From NCBI GenBank assembly GCA_030847615.1, contig JAUMIR010000001.1:158197001-158261000 (forward strand): a stretch of DNA of 64,000 bases, in the 5' to 3' direction. Below, one piece after another: positions 22,801 through 32,779 of this stretch. The position numbers and the translations under genes were made by a program. Under the pieces are notes generated by a model, which saw nothing but the letters and a program-made list of their open reading frames with translations, was not told the DNA's origin and did no database searches. The stretch comes from Gambelia wislizenii. Its lineage: Eukaryota > Chordata > Lepidosauria > Squamata > Crotaphytidae. Each line of letters opens with the position of its first letter. Positions within the stretch are counted from its first letter, which is position 1.

Positions 22801-23793
22801 AGCATTGCAGATGCTTGTGTTTATACAAAAGGAGACATAGTATTAGTGATTTATGTAGATGATTTGTGCGTAGCAGCAAAGTCAAAACAGGAAATTGAGT
22901 CAGTAAAAAGAGAATTGTCTGAGAAGTTTGTTTTGAAGGACTTAGGTGTATTGAAGTCTTATTTAGGTATTTGTGTTGAATGGACAGAAGAAGGACATTG
23001 TTTATTAAGTCAGAGAAATAAAATTGAAAGATTGATTGAAAAGTGTGGATTACAGAATGCAAAAATAGTAAGAGCTCCAATGACAACTGGTTTTGTGTCT
23101 GAGAAAACAACTAGAGCGTTTGAGGACAAGACTTTCTTCAGAAGTATAATAGGATCTTTACAATTCATATCTTGCCACACCAGACCAGACATTTCTTATG
23201 CTGTAAATGTATTGTCTAGAAGGGTTAATGATCCAAAAATTGAAGACTGGACAGCAGTAAAACATTTATTGAGATATTTGAAAGGAACCTTAGATAGGAA
23301 ATTGATAATAAGAAACAATAGTTCAGATCTAGATTGTTATGTAGACAGTTCATTTGCATCAGAATTAGGAGACAAGAAGTCAGTTACAGGAATGATAATT
23401 AAATATAGTGAAAGTCCAATAGTTTGGAGAAGTAGAAAACAAACTAATGTAGCGTTAAGCACAACGGAAGCAGAATTCGCTGCTTTGAATGAGATAGTAA
23501 ATGAGGTACAGTGGATTAAGCAATTGTTAAATGATTTAAATGAAAGTTACAAGATACCAGTGGAAATTCTGGAAGATTCACAGTCATGCATAGCGATGGC
23601 TGAAACTGAAAGTTTGAAGAACAGAACAAAATATGTTGGTGTAAGATATCAGAATGTGCGAGACATGGTTCAGAAGGGTGAAATAGAATTGAGATATATA
23701 GAAACACAACACAACATAGCAGATTTGTTCACAAAAGCATTGACAGCAGAAAAACATGAAAGGCTGACACAAATGGTTGGAATGACATTGTAA
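19828..23793 (+). CDS. Copia gag-pol polyprotein (1321 aa)
   Basis: A single unbroken ORF, as is usual for Copia. Gag begins MEFLKFSKLNRNNYSTWK, followed by a UBN2-type gag region. A CCHC zinc knuckle has C218, C221, H226 and C231. The aspartic protease has D286-S287-G288. Integrase has an HHCC zinc finger (H420, H425, C452, C455; H417 is also nearby) and a D483, D545, E581 triad with 35 residues between the last two. Reverse transcriptase has D929 and the YVDD box (D1011, D1012). RNase H has D1173, E1214, D1250 and a distal D1299. No catalytic residue is missing and there is no internal stop or frameshift. The product would make virus-like particles, copy the RNA and insert it. Clade within Copia is not assigned. 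Confidence 0.97.
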   Translation: MEFLKFSKLNRNNYSTWKIYAQSLLVKEGLWSTVETGLAADADEATKERDSKAKACLYLMLEEDLINDVRDKTSAKDVWDTLQRLHTPSTAFAKMLWSKRIYRQKMAKGQCVIEHLKIMQDLFVQAELRGVQISKEQQCYILIESLDSSWDNITNSLQNLPEAELNRDLIVARILEENQRRMSEQGDSASLKTVPKQQTIPDWRTQEEAASTREQRRCFYCKRIGHLQRHCKHFAAERRKQGESRWQPRQYQKQSRPPFLRDSGNKKGVATMIKEKQNANSKWLVDSGATSLMCNDINLISNRKSANVNTVVLADGKELSTVNQMGTVYIPGLKENFNDVLHVKELENNLLSVSRLTERDYTVIFEKNMCKIKLNGELRGIGLKKDKLYYLEDNIDSYRAEEANNIENIPIHKDCIHELHRKFGHASFKCLKNLISMCPDLKVAECKNHLDCTVCQQVKVRAFPVAKKTKRIAQRPFQYVHADVAQANCLSLGGSKYFLVIVDRYTRFAFVRIMKNKSDAGQSLKAWVRMVERQFDSRVGTIITDRGGEFLNNQLFNWFQKVGIRHETTNPACPSEDGLAEKKIQDIKRITACMMADAGVKDSFWAEATLTAIHISNRLYHSEIEDIPYRVLYGRMPNYKYLRVFGQFAHVYTPACFRRKGEPKSKRLRFLGYFGNSYKFHLGGKQVQYSRSANFERHAGWDKLHANKEVFLRLGSSNEPEAQTEPTSGNGGVSVKQEASPSSSGSSSDEEIASRPTTTRMTEDKRFSHRTTTPSRESEDERDRTADFIPRRSHRVRKPPDRFVVTKARACLAVEEPESFEELESYSSEEQERWFDAMDNEFGCLVNKDVFEIVDRPKDKKVIGCKWVYKRKEMPDGSIKYKARLVAKGFAQQQYENYDKTYSPTAKPESLRMVLAVAVKRNLVVEHFDFETAYLNAVLDEEIFIEQPQGFEENGSQRVYKLKKALYGLKQSARAWNLCINDELVKLGYKRSIADACVYTKGDIVLVIYVDDLCVAAKSKQEIESVKRELSEKFVLKDLGVLKSYLGICVEWTEEGHCLLSQRNKIERLIEKCGLQNAKIVRAPMTTGFVSEKTTRAFEDKTFFRSIIGSLQFISCHTRPDISYAVNVLSRRVNDPKIEDWTAVKHLLRYLKGTLDRKLIIRNNSSDLDCYVDSSFASELGDKKSVTGMIIKYSESPIVWRSRKQTNVALSTTEAEFAALNEIVNEVQWIKQLLNDLNESYKIPVEILEDSQSCIAMAETESLKNRTKYVGVRYQNVRDMVQKGEIELRYIETQHNIADLFTKALTAEKHERLTQMVGMTL

Positions 23794-23811
23794 GACACAT
23801 ACAATATTTTA

Positions 23812-23824
23812 TTTCGGAGGGGAT
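23812..23824 (+). promoter_or_regulatory. Polypurine tract for plus-strand priming
   Basis: cggaggggat lies immediately before the 3' LTR start tgttaagg, the expected place and composition for plus-strand DNA priming. It is short, and the tract runs into one t at the LTR edge. Confidence 0.7.
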
Positions 23825-24484
23825 TGTTAAGGAAAATGCAACATGGGACATACAGTGAAAGAAATAAAATATGTATGTGAAAGTCACAATGACTAAGCAA
23901 GAGCAATTATGAAGCTACACAGGTGAAACTGCTAATGTAATCTAGAAGGCCTGAGAGCCAAGGACAGAGGTACTGAATGCAGATTGGAAACACCTGAGAA
24001 TCATTAAGTGTACAAGGTGAAATGTTGAAATACATGGGTTGGTCTTAGGCATGGATGGAACTATGTGGACCAATCAGAATGGAAGTACACACCCACTGGG
24101 TGGAAACTAACTAGTGGGTGGTGATAAACAATGGCTATAAAATTGCAATGTTTGCCAATGTATTTTTATGGTTGAGTAGAGATTGTGGAGTAGTGTGTAG
24201 AGATTGTGATTTGTTTACCATATAGTATATTTATATAGAAGAATAAAGTAGGTTTTATATAAAACTACTGAGTTGCCTGAGTGAATCCTGGAGACGTTTT
24301 GGAGACACCTGGAGAAGAGTGAGAAGGCTTGGAGAGTTTGTCAGGATCTTCAGCCTATTCTCTGAAACTCTGCTGCTTTGGAGGAAAGCATTAACCACTG
24401 ATCTAAGCTGGTTGGCTCTGCTGCATAATAAGGTGGTGAGTTTGAGCCAGAGGTGAAGAGCTACAACTCCCATCATCCCTGACA
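23825..24484 (+). repeat. Copia 3' LTR (complete, TG...CA)
   Basis: 660 bp starting tgttaagg and ending ccctgaca. It matches the 5' LTR base for base as far as I can compare by eye, except one ATGT unit fewer and five more bases at the start. Polyadenylation signal at 24242-24247. Confidence 0.95.
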
Positions 24485-24736
24485 GATTTGTTGTGTATAT
24501 ACTTTGTTCGTTTACACTGCAACTGAAGATAAAGGCCTCCAGATATCTTTGGATGAACCTCGCAGCCTGTAAGTCTTTTTCTTGTGTATGAAAGTGAGTC
24601 AGAGCAGTAAAACACCTGCTAGATGAAGCCTTTGTTCCTGAGTTACTCTTTTTGCCCATTCTGCTGCTCAGTACTGCTGTTTGGCTACACCTGGGTTAGT
24701 TCGTCCCCAGGCTGTGCCAGGTGTCTCTCAGTGGGC
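24485..24736 (+). repeat. 252-bp flanking direct repeat, right copy
   Basis: Identical by eye to 18699-18950 and starts directly after the 3' LTR CA. After it the sequence continues with unique 'caacagtgagtgg'. Together the two copies act like a very long target-site duplication. Confidence 0.95.
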
Positions 24737-25345
24737 CAACAGTGAGTGGACATTCTAAATTCTTAGTGCTATATGGTGAATGCAGTAAATATGCTTGCTA
24801 ACCCAGGCATCAAATGAAGTCAAGATTACTTATACTCCCCTGCCAAGATACACTACAAAGAACAAAACTGGTTTCCTCCAAATATGTATGATGGTCCTAG
24901 AAGTACCACTGTCTATTTTGCTATACAAAGGAGGCAAAAACTGGGGAGCACCTGACAAATTATGACAAAGAAAGCAGTGACATGTCTCAAAGTGTTCTAT
25001 CAATGGGTGTTTCATTGGGGGAAAAGCCAATAAAAGCCAACTAAAAAAGTTTTTTTCACAAATAATCTTGGCAGAAGACCTTGAGACACGTCTCCAGTTT
25101 CTTCTGTTTTCTTCTACACCAGGAGAGGGCAACTTCCAGAGGACTGGCACTGCAATCTGTTTTAAGCCTGTGGGTTCCTTCCCCCATCCCCAAAAATAGT
25201 ACTAAAACAGATGAGGAGAGGGAATGGTATGAAATGGCTACTAACTGGGCCCAATTAGCCATGCTGGGACCATTTACCCCTAGGATGGGTGTGGGGACAT
25301 GGAGGGCCTGAGGACTGCACTTTGTCCACCCCTACTATACACATA

Positions 25346-26271
25346 CAAGGTCTGTCTGTTAAATAACAAGACTGTGTTTCTACCTTTCAGACAAATCAGG
25401 GAGAACTGATTGTGAATGCTTGAGTGGTGACCTTGAACATGTCTTGAGCCTGCATAACAAACATCAACACTCTCGGCCATTCAGTTAACTGTCGGTGGTT
25501 GTTTAAAGCAGCTGTGTTATCTGTTGTGTGCTGGAAAAATGCTAAGTTTAAAAGTCAAGCAACATGACATTCTGCAGCAACTTGAGGCACACCCAAACCT
25601 TTTTCAAAAAAATCATCACTTGTGATGAAACCTGGATCTTCCAGTATGAACCTGAGACAAAACAACAGTCAATGCACTGGAAAACACCATCATCACCAAG
25701 AATGAAAAAAGCACGTCAAAGCAAGTCCACATTCAAAGCCATGCTCATTGGGTTTTTTGTTTTTACATCAAGGGCATAATTTTGGCAGAATGGGTTCCAG
25801 AAGGCAGAACAGTGAACCAGCATTATTATAAGGAAGTCTTGACAAAGCTGAGAGAAAGAGTCAGAAAAAAAGGCCAGCACTGTGGGAAAATGATTTTATT
25901 CTTCATCAAGACAATGTGCCTGCTCACACAGCACTTTCTGTGAAGCAGTTTTTGGCCAATAAACACATTACTACACTTGAACATCCTCCATATTGGTCAG
26001 ATTTGGCACCATGTGACTTTTTTCTTTTCCCTAAAGTGAAACCAGTTCTTAAGGGAACATGTTTTGAATCAACTGTTGCAGTAAAGAAGAAAATGGCAGA
26101 TGTGTTGATACAGCTGACAGAACTTGATCTGCTCCACGCCTTTGACCAGTTGAAAACAAGACTGCATTGGTGAATGGGGAATATATTGAAAGGGACAAGC
26201 ATTAGAATTGTAATACATGTAAGTAAAGATGGGCTATTGTATCAGTCTCGTTATTTAATAGATAGACCTTG
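25346..26271 (+). pseudogene. Internally deleted mariner copy
   Basis: Inverted ends of about 30 bp (caaggtctgtctgttaaata left; tatttaatagatagaccttg right) and TA on both sides (25344-25345, 26272-26273). It is the same family as 10921-12186. About 360 bases of the N-terminal coding region are missing after 'aaaaatgctaa'. The remaining transposase shows CDETWIFQYEPE, HQDNVPAHT and DLAPCDFFLFPKVK, so the DD34D triad is present, with 34 residues between the last two Asp. The frame is broken. Confidence 0.9.
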
Positions 26272-26284
26272 TACAGTATAGCCT

Positions 26285-26425
26285 TCTCCCAGCTTGGTAT
26301 CCTCCAGATGTTTTGAACAACATCCATCACTGCCAGCCAGCACACCAATGTTCAAGGATGACAGGGGCTGCAGTTTAAGACACCTAGAGGGCACCACATT
26401 AGGAAAGGCTGCTGGTGCTTCTCAG
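26285..26425. repeat. Palindromic 'ccagatgtttt' DNA repeat
   Basis: 'cctccagatgttttgaacaa' and 'caggggctgcagtttaagac' form the two halves of a dispersed foldback repeat. Other copies occur at 36.28, 48.1, 53.3 and 61.7 kb. Confidence 0.55.
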
Positions 26426-26550
26426 GATACTGTTCTTGTAATATATCATGGGTATTCAAACCCGTTCAGGTTGTCTTTAAAGAAAGAGCTCCCAATCATG
26501 GTACTTGCAATAACAGCACACCAAAGTTTCTTTTAGAATGTGGTGCTTAC

Positions 26551-26638
26551 CTTTCAAAGAAGCAACAAATGGTTTGAGTGCCATTCTTCCAACCATGCAT
26601 TCTTTCAGCATTGATTCATAATTGACCCAGCGATGAAC
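26551..26638 (-). CDS. CYB5R4: CYB5R4 exon 4 (end of cytochrome b5 domain)
   Basis: It encodes V111-K139, beginning VHRWVNYESMLKEC and then VGRMALKP. H112 is the second axial haem ligand. The acceptor is tctcttgtccag and the donor gtaagcac. Only conservative changes from human are seen up to the K-P where the linker starts. It leaves one base for exon 5. Confidence 0.97.
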
Positions 26639-26802
26639 CTGGACAAGAGAAAATAGTATTACTTTTAATGGACTGAAACATTTCTGATAATGTCTGATTA
26701 AGTACATATTAAGTTTTCATATTGCCTACAGGTTCACTGAGGATATAAACAAACAAGTGTTGCTTTTTCTCCCAATATGAACTCTAAATGTGCACCTCAC
26801 AA

Positions 26803-27101
26803 CAGTATGATCCCATTACCCACAGATTCACTAACCTGCATCTGAAAAATTATGGTATCTCTAGGCATATTCTAGATCCTCCAGTGCGATTCTATGGTAT
26901 GTTTCCACCGGAAGTTCACTATAGAGTCATACTGGAGGACCTAAAAATACCTAGGGAGGTGTTCTCTCTAGGAATCTCTAGGTCCTCCAGCATGACTCTA
27001 TGGTATGCTTGGGCCAGAAATCATCTATTTTAGTAGGATTCGCTATTATCTGCAGTTTCCGGTATCCACGGTAAGTCCAGAACGAAAAGGGGGTCATACT
27101 G
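26803..27101 (+). mobile_element. Tigger-like MITE, 'ctaggtcctcca' subfamily
   Basis: It begins CAGTATGATCCC and ends GGGGGTCATACTG. The middle carries 'ctaggtcctccagcatgact' and its inverted partner. The TA flanks are partly eroded. The subfamily recurs at 31.3, 34.2, 38.45, 48.6, 54.3 and 57.3 kb. Confidence 0.7.
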
Positions 27102-27564
27102 TATTCCTAAACAGAACAGCTATACTAACAAACGAAGCACTGTTTTGTGCTCTTTGAGATGTTTTTAAAGTTTCTTTTGGTTTCCAAAGTACCAAGGGAA
27201 CTGTGTTGTGCAAGTTGTGGAGGTGAACTCCCCAATATCCAATGGGAATTAATGCTGGAAATTTAGAGATGAGAAAATAAAAAGAATGCCTTAAAATCAT
27301 GCAGATTTCTATAAATATATCAGTGCACTGAAAACAGGAACAACACAACTACATGGGCTGGTACTTAGGTTTCTTATTCCACTATGTAAGAATTTGAATG
27401 TATTTTCTCAAGACTAATGTGCAGGATATGGATTAGTTAAATTACTTTTGTAGTGATGAAGTAGCTTTGTCTTTAATTCATGTCACAATTCACATCTTTC
27501 CTCTTATCTCTTACATCACAATAATTATGCATAAAAGAACCCAGTAGCAGTTTTTAAACTGAAT

Positions 27565-27785
27565 TATTCTAGCATAAGCTTTCATAGTCTCCAGTCCACT
27601 TCATCAGATGCCAACTGGAGTCCACAAAATCTTGTGCTCCAATAAATCAGTACACAAAGGGATACTGTAGTACCTTTAAGACAAAGTGAGAGAAAGAAGT
27701 TTGTAGCATAAGTTTTCACAGACTGAGTCTACTTCATATGAAAGTTTATGCTACAACCTTCTTTCTCTGTTAGTCTCAAAGCTGC
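27565..27785. repeat. Dispersed 'gaaagcttatgct' repeat, two abutting copies
   Basis: 'agcataagctttcatagtct' and 'cacttcatcagatgccaact' are followed by 'gaaagtttatgctacaacct' and 'gttagtctcaaagctgc' in opposite orientation. Related pieces lie at 29206, 46928, 49976 and 50572. Family not assigned. Confidence 0.5.
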
Positions 27786-27792
27786 TAGAATG

Positions 27793-29153
27793 GTGTTTCT
27801 CAACTGGGGTTCTGCAGAACCCCAGGGTTCCCCCAGAGACTGCCAGGGGTTCCTTGAGAAAATAGTAATAAATTAATAAATCATGGAGAAGTGGTGAGCT
27901 GAAATGGCTTATCTCTCCCCTCCACAACAGAGAAAGCCAGGGAGGAATGAGTGTGTGTGTGAATGTTTTCACACCAACAGAGCCAAAGGGGCCTCTTATG
28001 GGTCAAGGGGGGAAATGGATGTTTATGTGCCAAATACCTTGCTCTCCCTCCCAGCTTTTAATTTGCCTTAGATGTGCTAATGAAGCTCCCTCATGTCAGG
28101 GAGGAGGCAAGGAATGAGTGTGTGTGTGAGATTGAGTTTGCTTCCTGCAAGCAGCCAGGGACCCTTATCGTTTGCCAGAATTGAGGACATAAGAAGACAC
28201 TGGTTTGCATAAAACTGATTTAAAGGTACAAATGCAAAATGAGGTTTTTTTAAAAAAAATTCAGAACAACAGAAAGAGAATTGCAACACTGTATAGCTCT
28301 TAGCAAATTGGGGAAAACTGACCAAGTAACCCCCTGGTCAGTTAGCTACTCAGGCGCCAGCTGTGCATGGGAGAACTCTGATAAAAGCGACTTAGGGCTT
28401 ATTCTTTTTAAACCAGATTTGGAGAGGGGAGACCCATTACAGTAAAGGAGTCATTATAGAGAAACGGTTCTTAAACTGTGGCTCTGGTAACTGAATGTGG
28501 GGATCAGAGCTCAGTCTTTGGGTCAGAGTCAGTGAGGATGGAGCAAGCTTGTTTTCTGCTACTCCAGAGACTAGGGCACGGAGCAATGGGTTCAAACTAC
28601 AGGAAAACAGATTCTACCTAAACATTATGAAGAACCTCCTGACAGTAAGAGCTGTTCGACAGTGGAATACACTGCCTCATACTGTGGTGGAGTCTCCTTC
28701 TTTTGAGGTTTTTAAAAAGAGGCTGGATGGCCATCTGTAGGAAATGATTTGATTGTGTATTCCTGCATGGCAGGGGGTTGGACTGGATGGCCTTTGTGGT
28801 CTTTTCCAACTCTATGATTCTATGTTGAGGCCTCAGGCAGCAGATCACGGTAACCTAAACTCTCCCTAGAAGCCAAGAAGATTAAACTGAGACTGTCTTA
28901 CTTTGGAGAGAGATATTTAGATTTATATTATATGTTATAGTATATTGATATTATATACATTTCTGACCTTGCAAGTATCAAATATGTATTGCTAGCAATG
29001 TGGAATATAATAAGCATGTAGTTTTTTCACAGTTTCTGTAATTTTTTTTAATAAAGGGAGCTGCAGGTATATTTTTACATAGGGGTTCCCTGAGACCTGA
29101 AAATTATTTCAAGAGTTCCTCCAGGGTATAAAGGTTGAGAAAGGCTGTACTAG
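27793..29153. mobile_element. hAT-like element interrupted by CR1
   Basis: The inverted ends gtttctcaac and gttgagaaa are flanked by a 7-bp repeat (ctagaat before 27793 and again at 29150-29156). The interior repeats 'ggttcc...ctgagacc' and 'ccaggggttccttgag'. A CR1 3' end sits at 28497-28830. No transposase frame is evident. Confidence 0.5.
28497..28830 (+). mobile_element. CR1 LINE 3' end
   Basis: It contains gttcaaactacaggaaaaca, cagtaagagctgttcgacag, gtggagtctccttcttttga, and the terminal cctgcatggcaggg with actctatgattctatg. It is 5'-truncated and nested in the hAT-like element. Confidence 0.88.
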
Positions 29154-29755
29154 AATATCCCTTTGCATACTGAGCCAAACAGGTGTGTCTTTGAATTCCA
29201 GAATAAATCAGTTAGTCTCAAAGGTGCTACTGGATTCCTTTATGCCTTTTTACATTAAAACAGATGGTTACCTCTTTGAAAACTACTACAATGCAATAAA
29301 TAGTCTTTTAAAACAGGTGTTGGCAAAGTGCAGTCCCCTCCAGGCTGTTTTTGCAGACCTTGACCCATCTAGACTACCCAGACCCCACCTTCCTTTTCTG
29401 GCTAAAGAGAAAAGAAAAAGAGGGTGAAACACCACTTCTAGTAGCCCCCAGGGGCAGCAATTCACCTTTTAAATAATTTGTAAGGTTTAATATCAAGCAA
29501 TACCCATTTTTCAAAAACAGATGTGGGCTTCCAGCCACTTCCAGTTTTGCTTGTTTGCCTGTTTGTCATCTGTGGCAGTCCACATAGTCCCGGGAGGGTC
29601 CCAGGAGCAGAAAAGAAGTCTCTCAATCCACTGCAGTTGCCCACCTCTGTTTTGAAAAGCAGAATCGCAGACTCTTCTTCTTGTTAGAGGACACCTTAGT
29701 GTGCAATACTAGGATTGTGTTTTGATGAACTGAGTGCTAACTGCACTGTTGTTAC

Positions 29756-29856
29756 CTGATCAAACAGATCTGTACCATCCGTTCCTGCTGCTTTCATTAA
29801 CTCGTCTTCACCACCAGGGTGATACTCCATATATGGTGTGACATTATATACAAGAC
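29756..29856 (-). CDS. CYB5R4: CYB5R4 exon 3 (core of cytochrome b5 domain)
   Basis: It completes G77 and encodes L78-Q110, including [14 protein letters not shown] and [11 protein letters not shown]89 of HPGG is the first haem ligand (codon at 29819-29821). Acceptor ttttag, donor gtaacaac. Phase 1 entry and phase 0 exit agree with exons 2 and 4. The acceptor is preceded by a pyrimidine-rich stretch on the minus strand. Confidence 0.97.
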
Positions 29857-30009
29857 CTAAAAGGGGGGGAAAGGGGGGGGGAAAGAAACTGGTTTTAAAA
29901 TGTTTCCAAGCTGGTCAAAAAATGTGCAAAGGCATATAAGGAAGGCTGGATCACAGGATCTTAGTAGACCATGAGCTAAATGTGAGACAACAGTGTGATA
30001 TGGCAACCA

Positions 30010-30668
30010 AAAAAAGCCAATGCAATTTTAGGCTATAGCAACAGAAGTGTATTGTCTAGATTATGGGAATAGCATCAATTTATTCTGCTTTGATAATCCA
30101 ATGCAATTTTAGGCTACAGCAACAGAAGTGTACTGTCTAGAACAGTGTCACCTTATTCTGCTTTAATAAGTTCTCACCTGGAATACTGTGTCCAATTCTG
30201 GGCATCCCACTTACAGAAGCATACTAACAAGTCAAAACATGTCCAGAGGAGGACAACCAAGATGGCAATGGGTTGGGAAAGCATGTATGAGAAACAGTTG
30301 AGCTGGGTATGTTTAATATGCTGGGTATATTTAGTATGCAGAAGGAAAAAATAAGTGGTGATATTACAAAAGTTATACAGCTCTCATGTAGAAAATAGAG
30401 CAAGCTTGTTTTCTGTTGTTGCATAGGTAGAACCCAAGCCAATGAATTCAAATTACAAGGAAAGAGATTCTAATTAAATATTATGAAGAACATCCCAAGA
30501 GTAAGAGCTGTTTGACAGTAGTACAGATTATCTCAGAAGGTGATTAATTCTGTCACTAGAGGTTTTTAAATGGTGGCCAGGTGTCAGGAATATTTTAGCT
30601 GTGGCTGTGTGAACTGGCAGGGAGTTGGACTAGATGGCCCTTGTGTTCCCTTCCAGCTCTATAATTCT
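30010..30668 (+). mobile_element. CR1 LINE 3' portion with small tandem duplication
   Basis: A degenerate frame near 30145 reads SSHLEYCVQFWASHLQKH, like the C-terminal end of CR1 ORF2. The 3' UTR follows and ends 'ccagctctataattcta'. A segment 'ccaatgcaattttaggcta' with 'cagcaacagaagtgta' occurs twice (about 30018-30062 and 30099-30142). Confidence 0.8.
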
Positions 30669-31145
30669 AAGAGTCACCAGCTAAAACACAGAGACTTTCT
30701 TGCAAAAAATTACTGTATACGTGAACTGGTACACAGGTCTCTTAGTGACAGGCTGATTCTTCTTTACAGACATATCCTAATACAAAGTAACTACTCACCA
30801 GCAACAAAATACCTAAAGCAGGGGAGAGGGACTTTATTTTAGTGGGGGGCTGAATAACCACCATATCAATCCAGCTGCAGGCCAGATAATGTCAGGAAAG
30901 ATTGTCATACTTCCTGATGTCATTTGGTCTCTAGCTTTGATGTGCATGAGCTTCACGTGGCTGCAGAGTGAAGCCATACACACCCTGATCTGGCTGCAAG
31001 AGGACTCCTACAGAAGGTGGCACTGGGGTCAGAATGCCAGCTTTACTAGGCACTGGCCTTCCACAGCTAGTGCCTGAGTCCGGGTGACTTCATCCATTGC
31101 ACACATTTCTCTACTGGGAAAAATGCCAGAGAAGCAAAGCTTTAT

Positions 31146-31300
31146 ACCAGTGGTTCTTAACCTGTTGTCTGGGGCCTCCCAGAGGTTCGCGATGTCCTCA
31201 CAGGGGGTCTGTGAAGACTTGAAAGTTGCTTGGCCAACCTCCTCCCTGCAGTGGAGAGGCCACACAACAGGAGCCAAGATGTTTAGTAATTTCTTATGCA
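31146..31300. repeat. hAT-type terminus fragment
   Basis: 'ccagtggttcttaacctgtt' with 'cacagggggtctgtgaagac' resembles one end of a hAT-like repeat. An inverted partner, 'ccactttgggaaacactgtc', lies at about 32730-32750. Confidence 0.4.
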
Positions 31301-31315
31301 GACAGTGTTCATAAA

Positions 31316-31480
31316 CAGTCAGGCCCCCATATCCACAGGTATTTGGTTCCTGAACTTACCATGAATACTGAAAATCGTGGATAATGGAGAACCCTATTAA
31401 AATAAAGGACTTCCAGTAAAAACATACCATAGAGTTGCACTGGAGAACTTGGAAAAGACTTAAAGAAGATGCCTCTCTAG
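31316..31480 (+). mobile_element. Tigger-like MITE, left part only
   Basis: It begins CAGTCAGGCCCCCATATCC and continues to 'accatagagttgcactggag', the middle of the 'ctaggtcctcca' subfamily. The right end is missing. Confidence 0.65.
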
Positions 31481-32162
31481 GCATGATTGGATTGGAGAAG
31501 GAAGGCTTTTTTCTGTAGCATTGTTGGGATCTATAAATGCCTACCCTTCCAGTACTCTATTGTGATGTGTAGATCAGTGGGCTGTAATCAAAACTAAAAC
31601 ATGAAGATTGGTGTCTTTACTGTAGATCACAGTAGGGTGACACAGTTTGCATGCCTCTCCAGATGTGTAGGAATAAGAGAAATGTTGCTTATTACTTCAT
31701 CCAAGTTGACCATTCTGAGATAGAATGGGGAATAAGAGGTACTCAGTATTCAGGTTGCTCTGCCCAAACCAGCATACTTTTATTACATCAAACAATCCAT
31801 ATAATTTTGCCTTGGGTGTTGGTATTGAAAGACACCGCAACAGCAATCTTAAAATGTTTTCTTAGAATTTGTAAACTAGAAGGCAAAATTATGTGTAGGG
31901 AGTACATAAACTTCCCTCCACATTTGCGGGTTTCGCTTTTGTGGATTTGCTTATTCATAGATTATCTGTCCCACCTCTGCTGCCGCCCTAGGCCATTTTT
32001 ACCACTTTGATAACACTAGTGTTGCACGCAGGTTCCCTCACTAGTGCACTTGCTGCAGTGGGATGGGATGGGGAGATCACAAGGACGGAGGGTCATTCGT
32101 TCATTTGCTCACTTACTCACTTGTGCAAGCTGGCAGAAAGGGGATAGGATGAGCGGATTGAG

Positions 32163-32165
<3 letters not shown>

Positions 32166-32194
<29 letters not shown>
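32166..32194 (+). repeat. (TG)n microsatellite
   Basis: About 14 TG units in CYB5R4 intron 2, which is (CA)n in the transcript. Confidence 0.95.
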
Positions 32195-32196
<2 letters not shown>

Positions 32197-32779
32197 ATCC
32201 ATGCAGGCAGGAAGGAGGAAAAGATCGCAGAAGCAGCAACATCAAGCTTCAAGTTGTCCTCCCTATAGACATATAAGAATTTTTTTTCTTCCAGTACGTC
32301 TTCTCTTGGCCTTTTCAACAAAGGAAAGCAGGAGTACCAGTGCAGCTCCAGCCTGCCAGTCAAACCCAGGCAAAGTTCACAAATCTTTTTGAAAGCTCTT
32401 TTTCCTCACTGCTGCTTCTTCCCCGCTGTCATGTGCACTAACTCCTGCTCCAGTCAGTCAGTCTGTCCCAAAATGGCACCACTCTGAGCTGAGGAAACAA
32501 TGCCATGCTCCCAAGCCTCGGAGAGTTTCCTAACTGCTGCCACCACTACTAGCAAAACGTGACTATGGGAGTGAGCACGCACAGGCAAGCAAACGAAGTG
32601 CCTGGTGCAAACAGCAGGAGATACCACCACACAAAGCAATCAGCAAGGCTGTGTGGTGGTCTGCTTTTTCCTCACGACCCCCCTACTGCCCCCAGGAGCC
32701 TTCAACTGCCCCCAGGGGGACATTACCACCCACTTTGGGAAACACTGTCCTATACACTCCATCTCCACACACATTGAGA

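Larger units (their letters stand above)
18951..24484 (+). mobile_element. Ty1/Copia LTR retrotransposon, full length
   Basis: The 5534-bp element has two LTRs of about 660 bp, a tRNA-iMet-type primer binding site, one long gag-pol ORF and a purine-rich tract before the 3' LTR. The integrase-before-reverse-transcriptase order assigns it to Copia. The LTRs look identical except for one extra ATGT unit and the absence of the first five bases (tgtta) in the 5' LTR. It lies antisense in CYB5R4 intron 4. Near-zero LTR divergence and an unbroken ORF imply a very recent insertion that may still be able to move. Confidence 0.96.

Noticed and set aside
18945..24490. A normal 4-6 bp target-site duplication of the Copia element
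   Set aside because: The bases outside the LTRs do not match (tgggc and gattt); only the 252-bp repeat is present.
24255..24659. 134-codon minus-strand frame spanning the 3' LTR and its flank
   Set aside because: It crosses the LTR-genome junction, has no conserved features, and the equivalent DNA at the 5' side is arranged differently.
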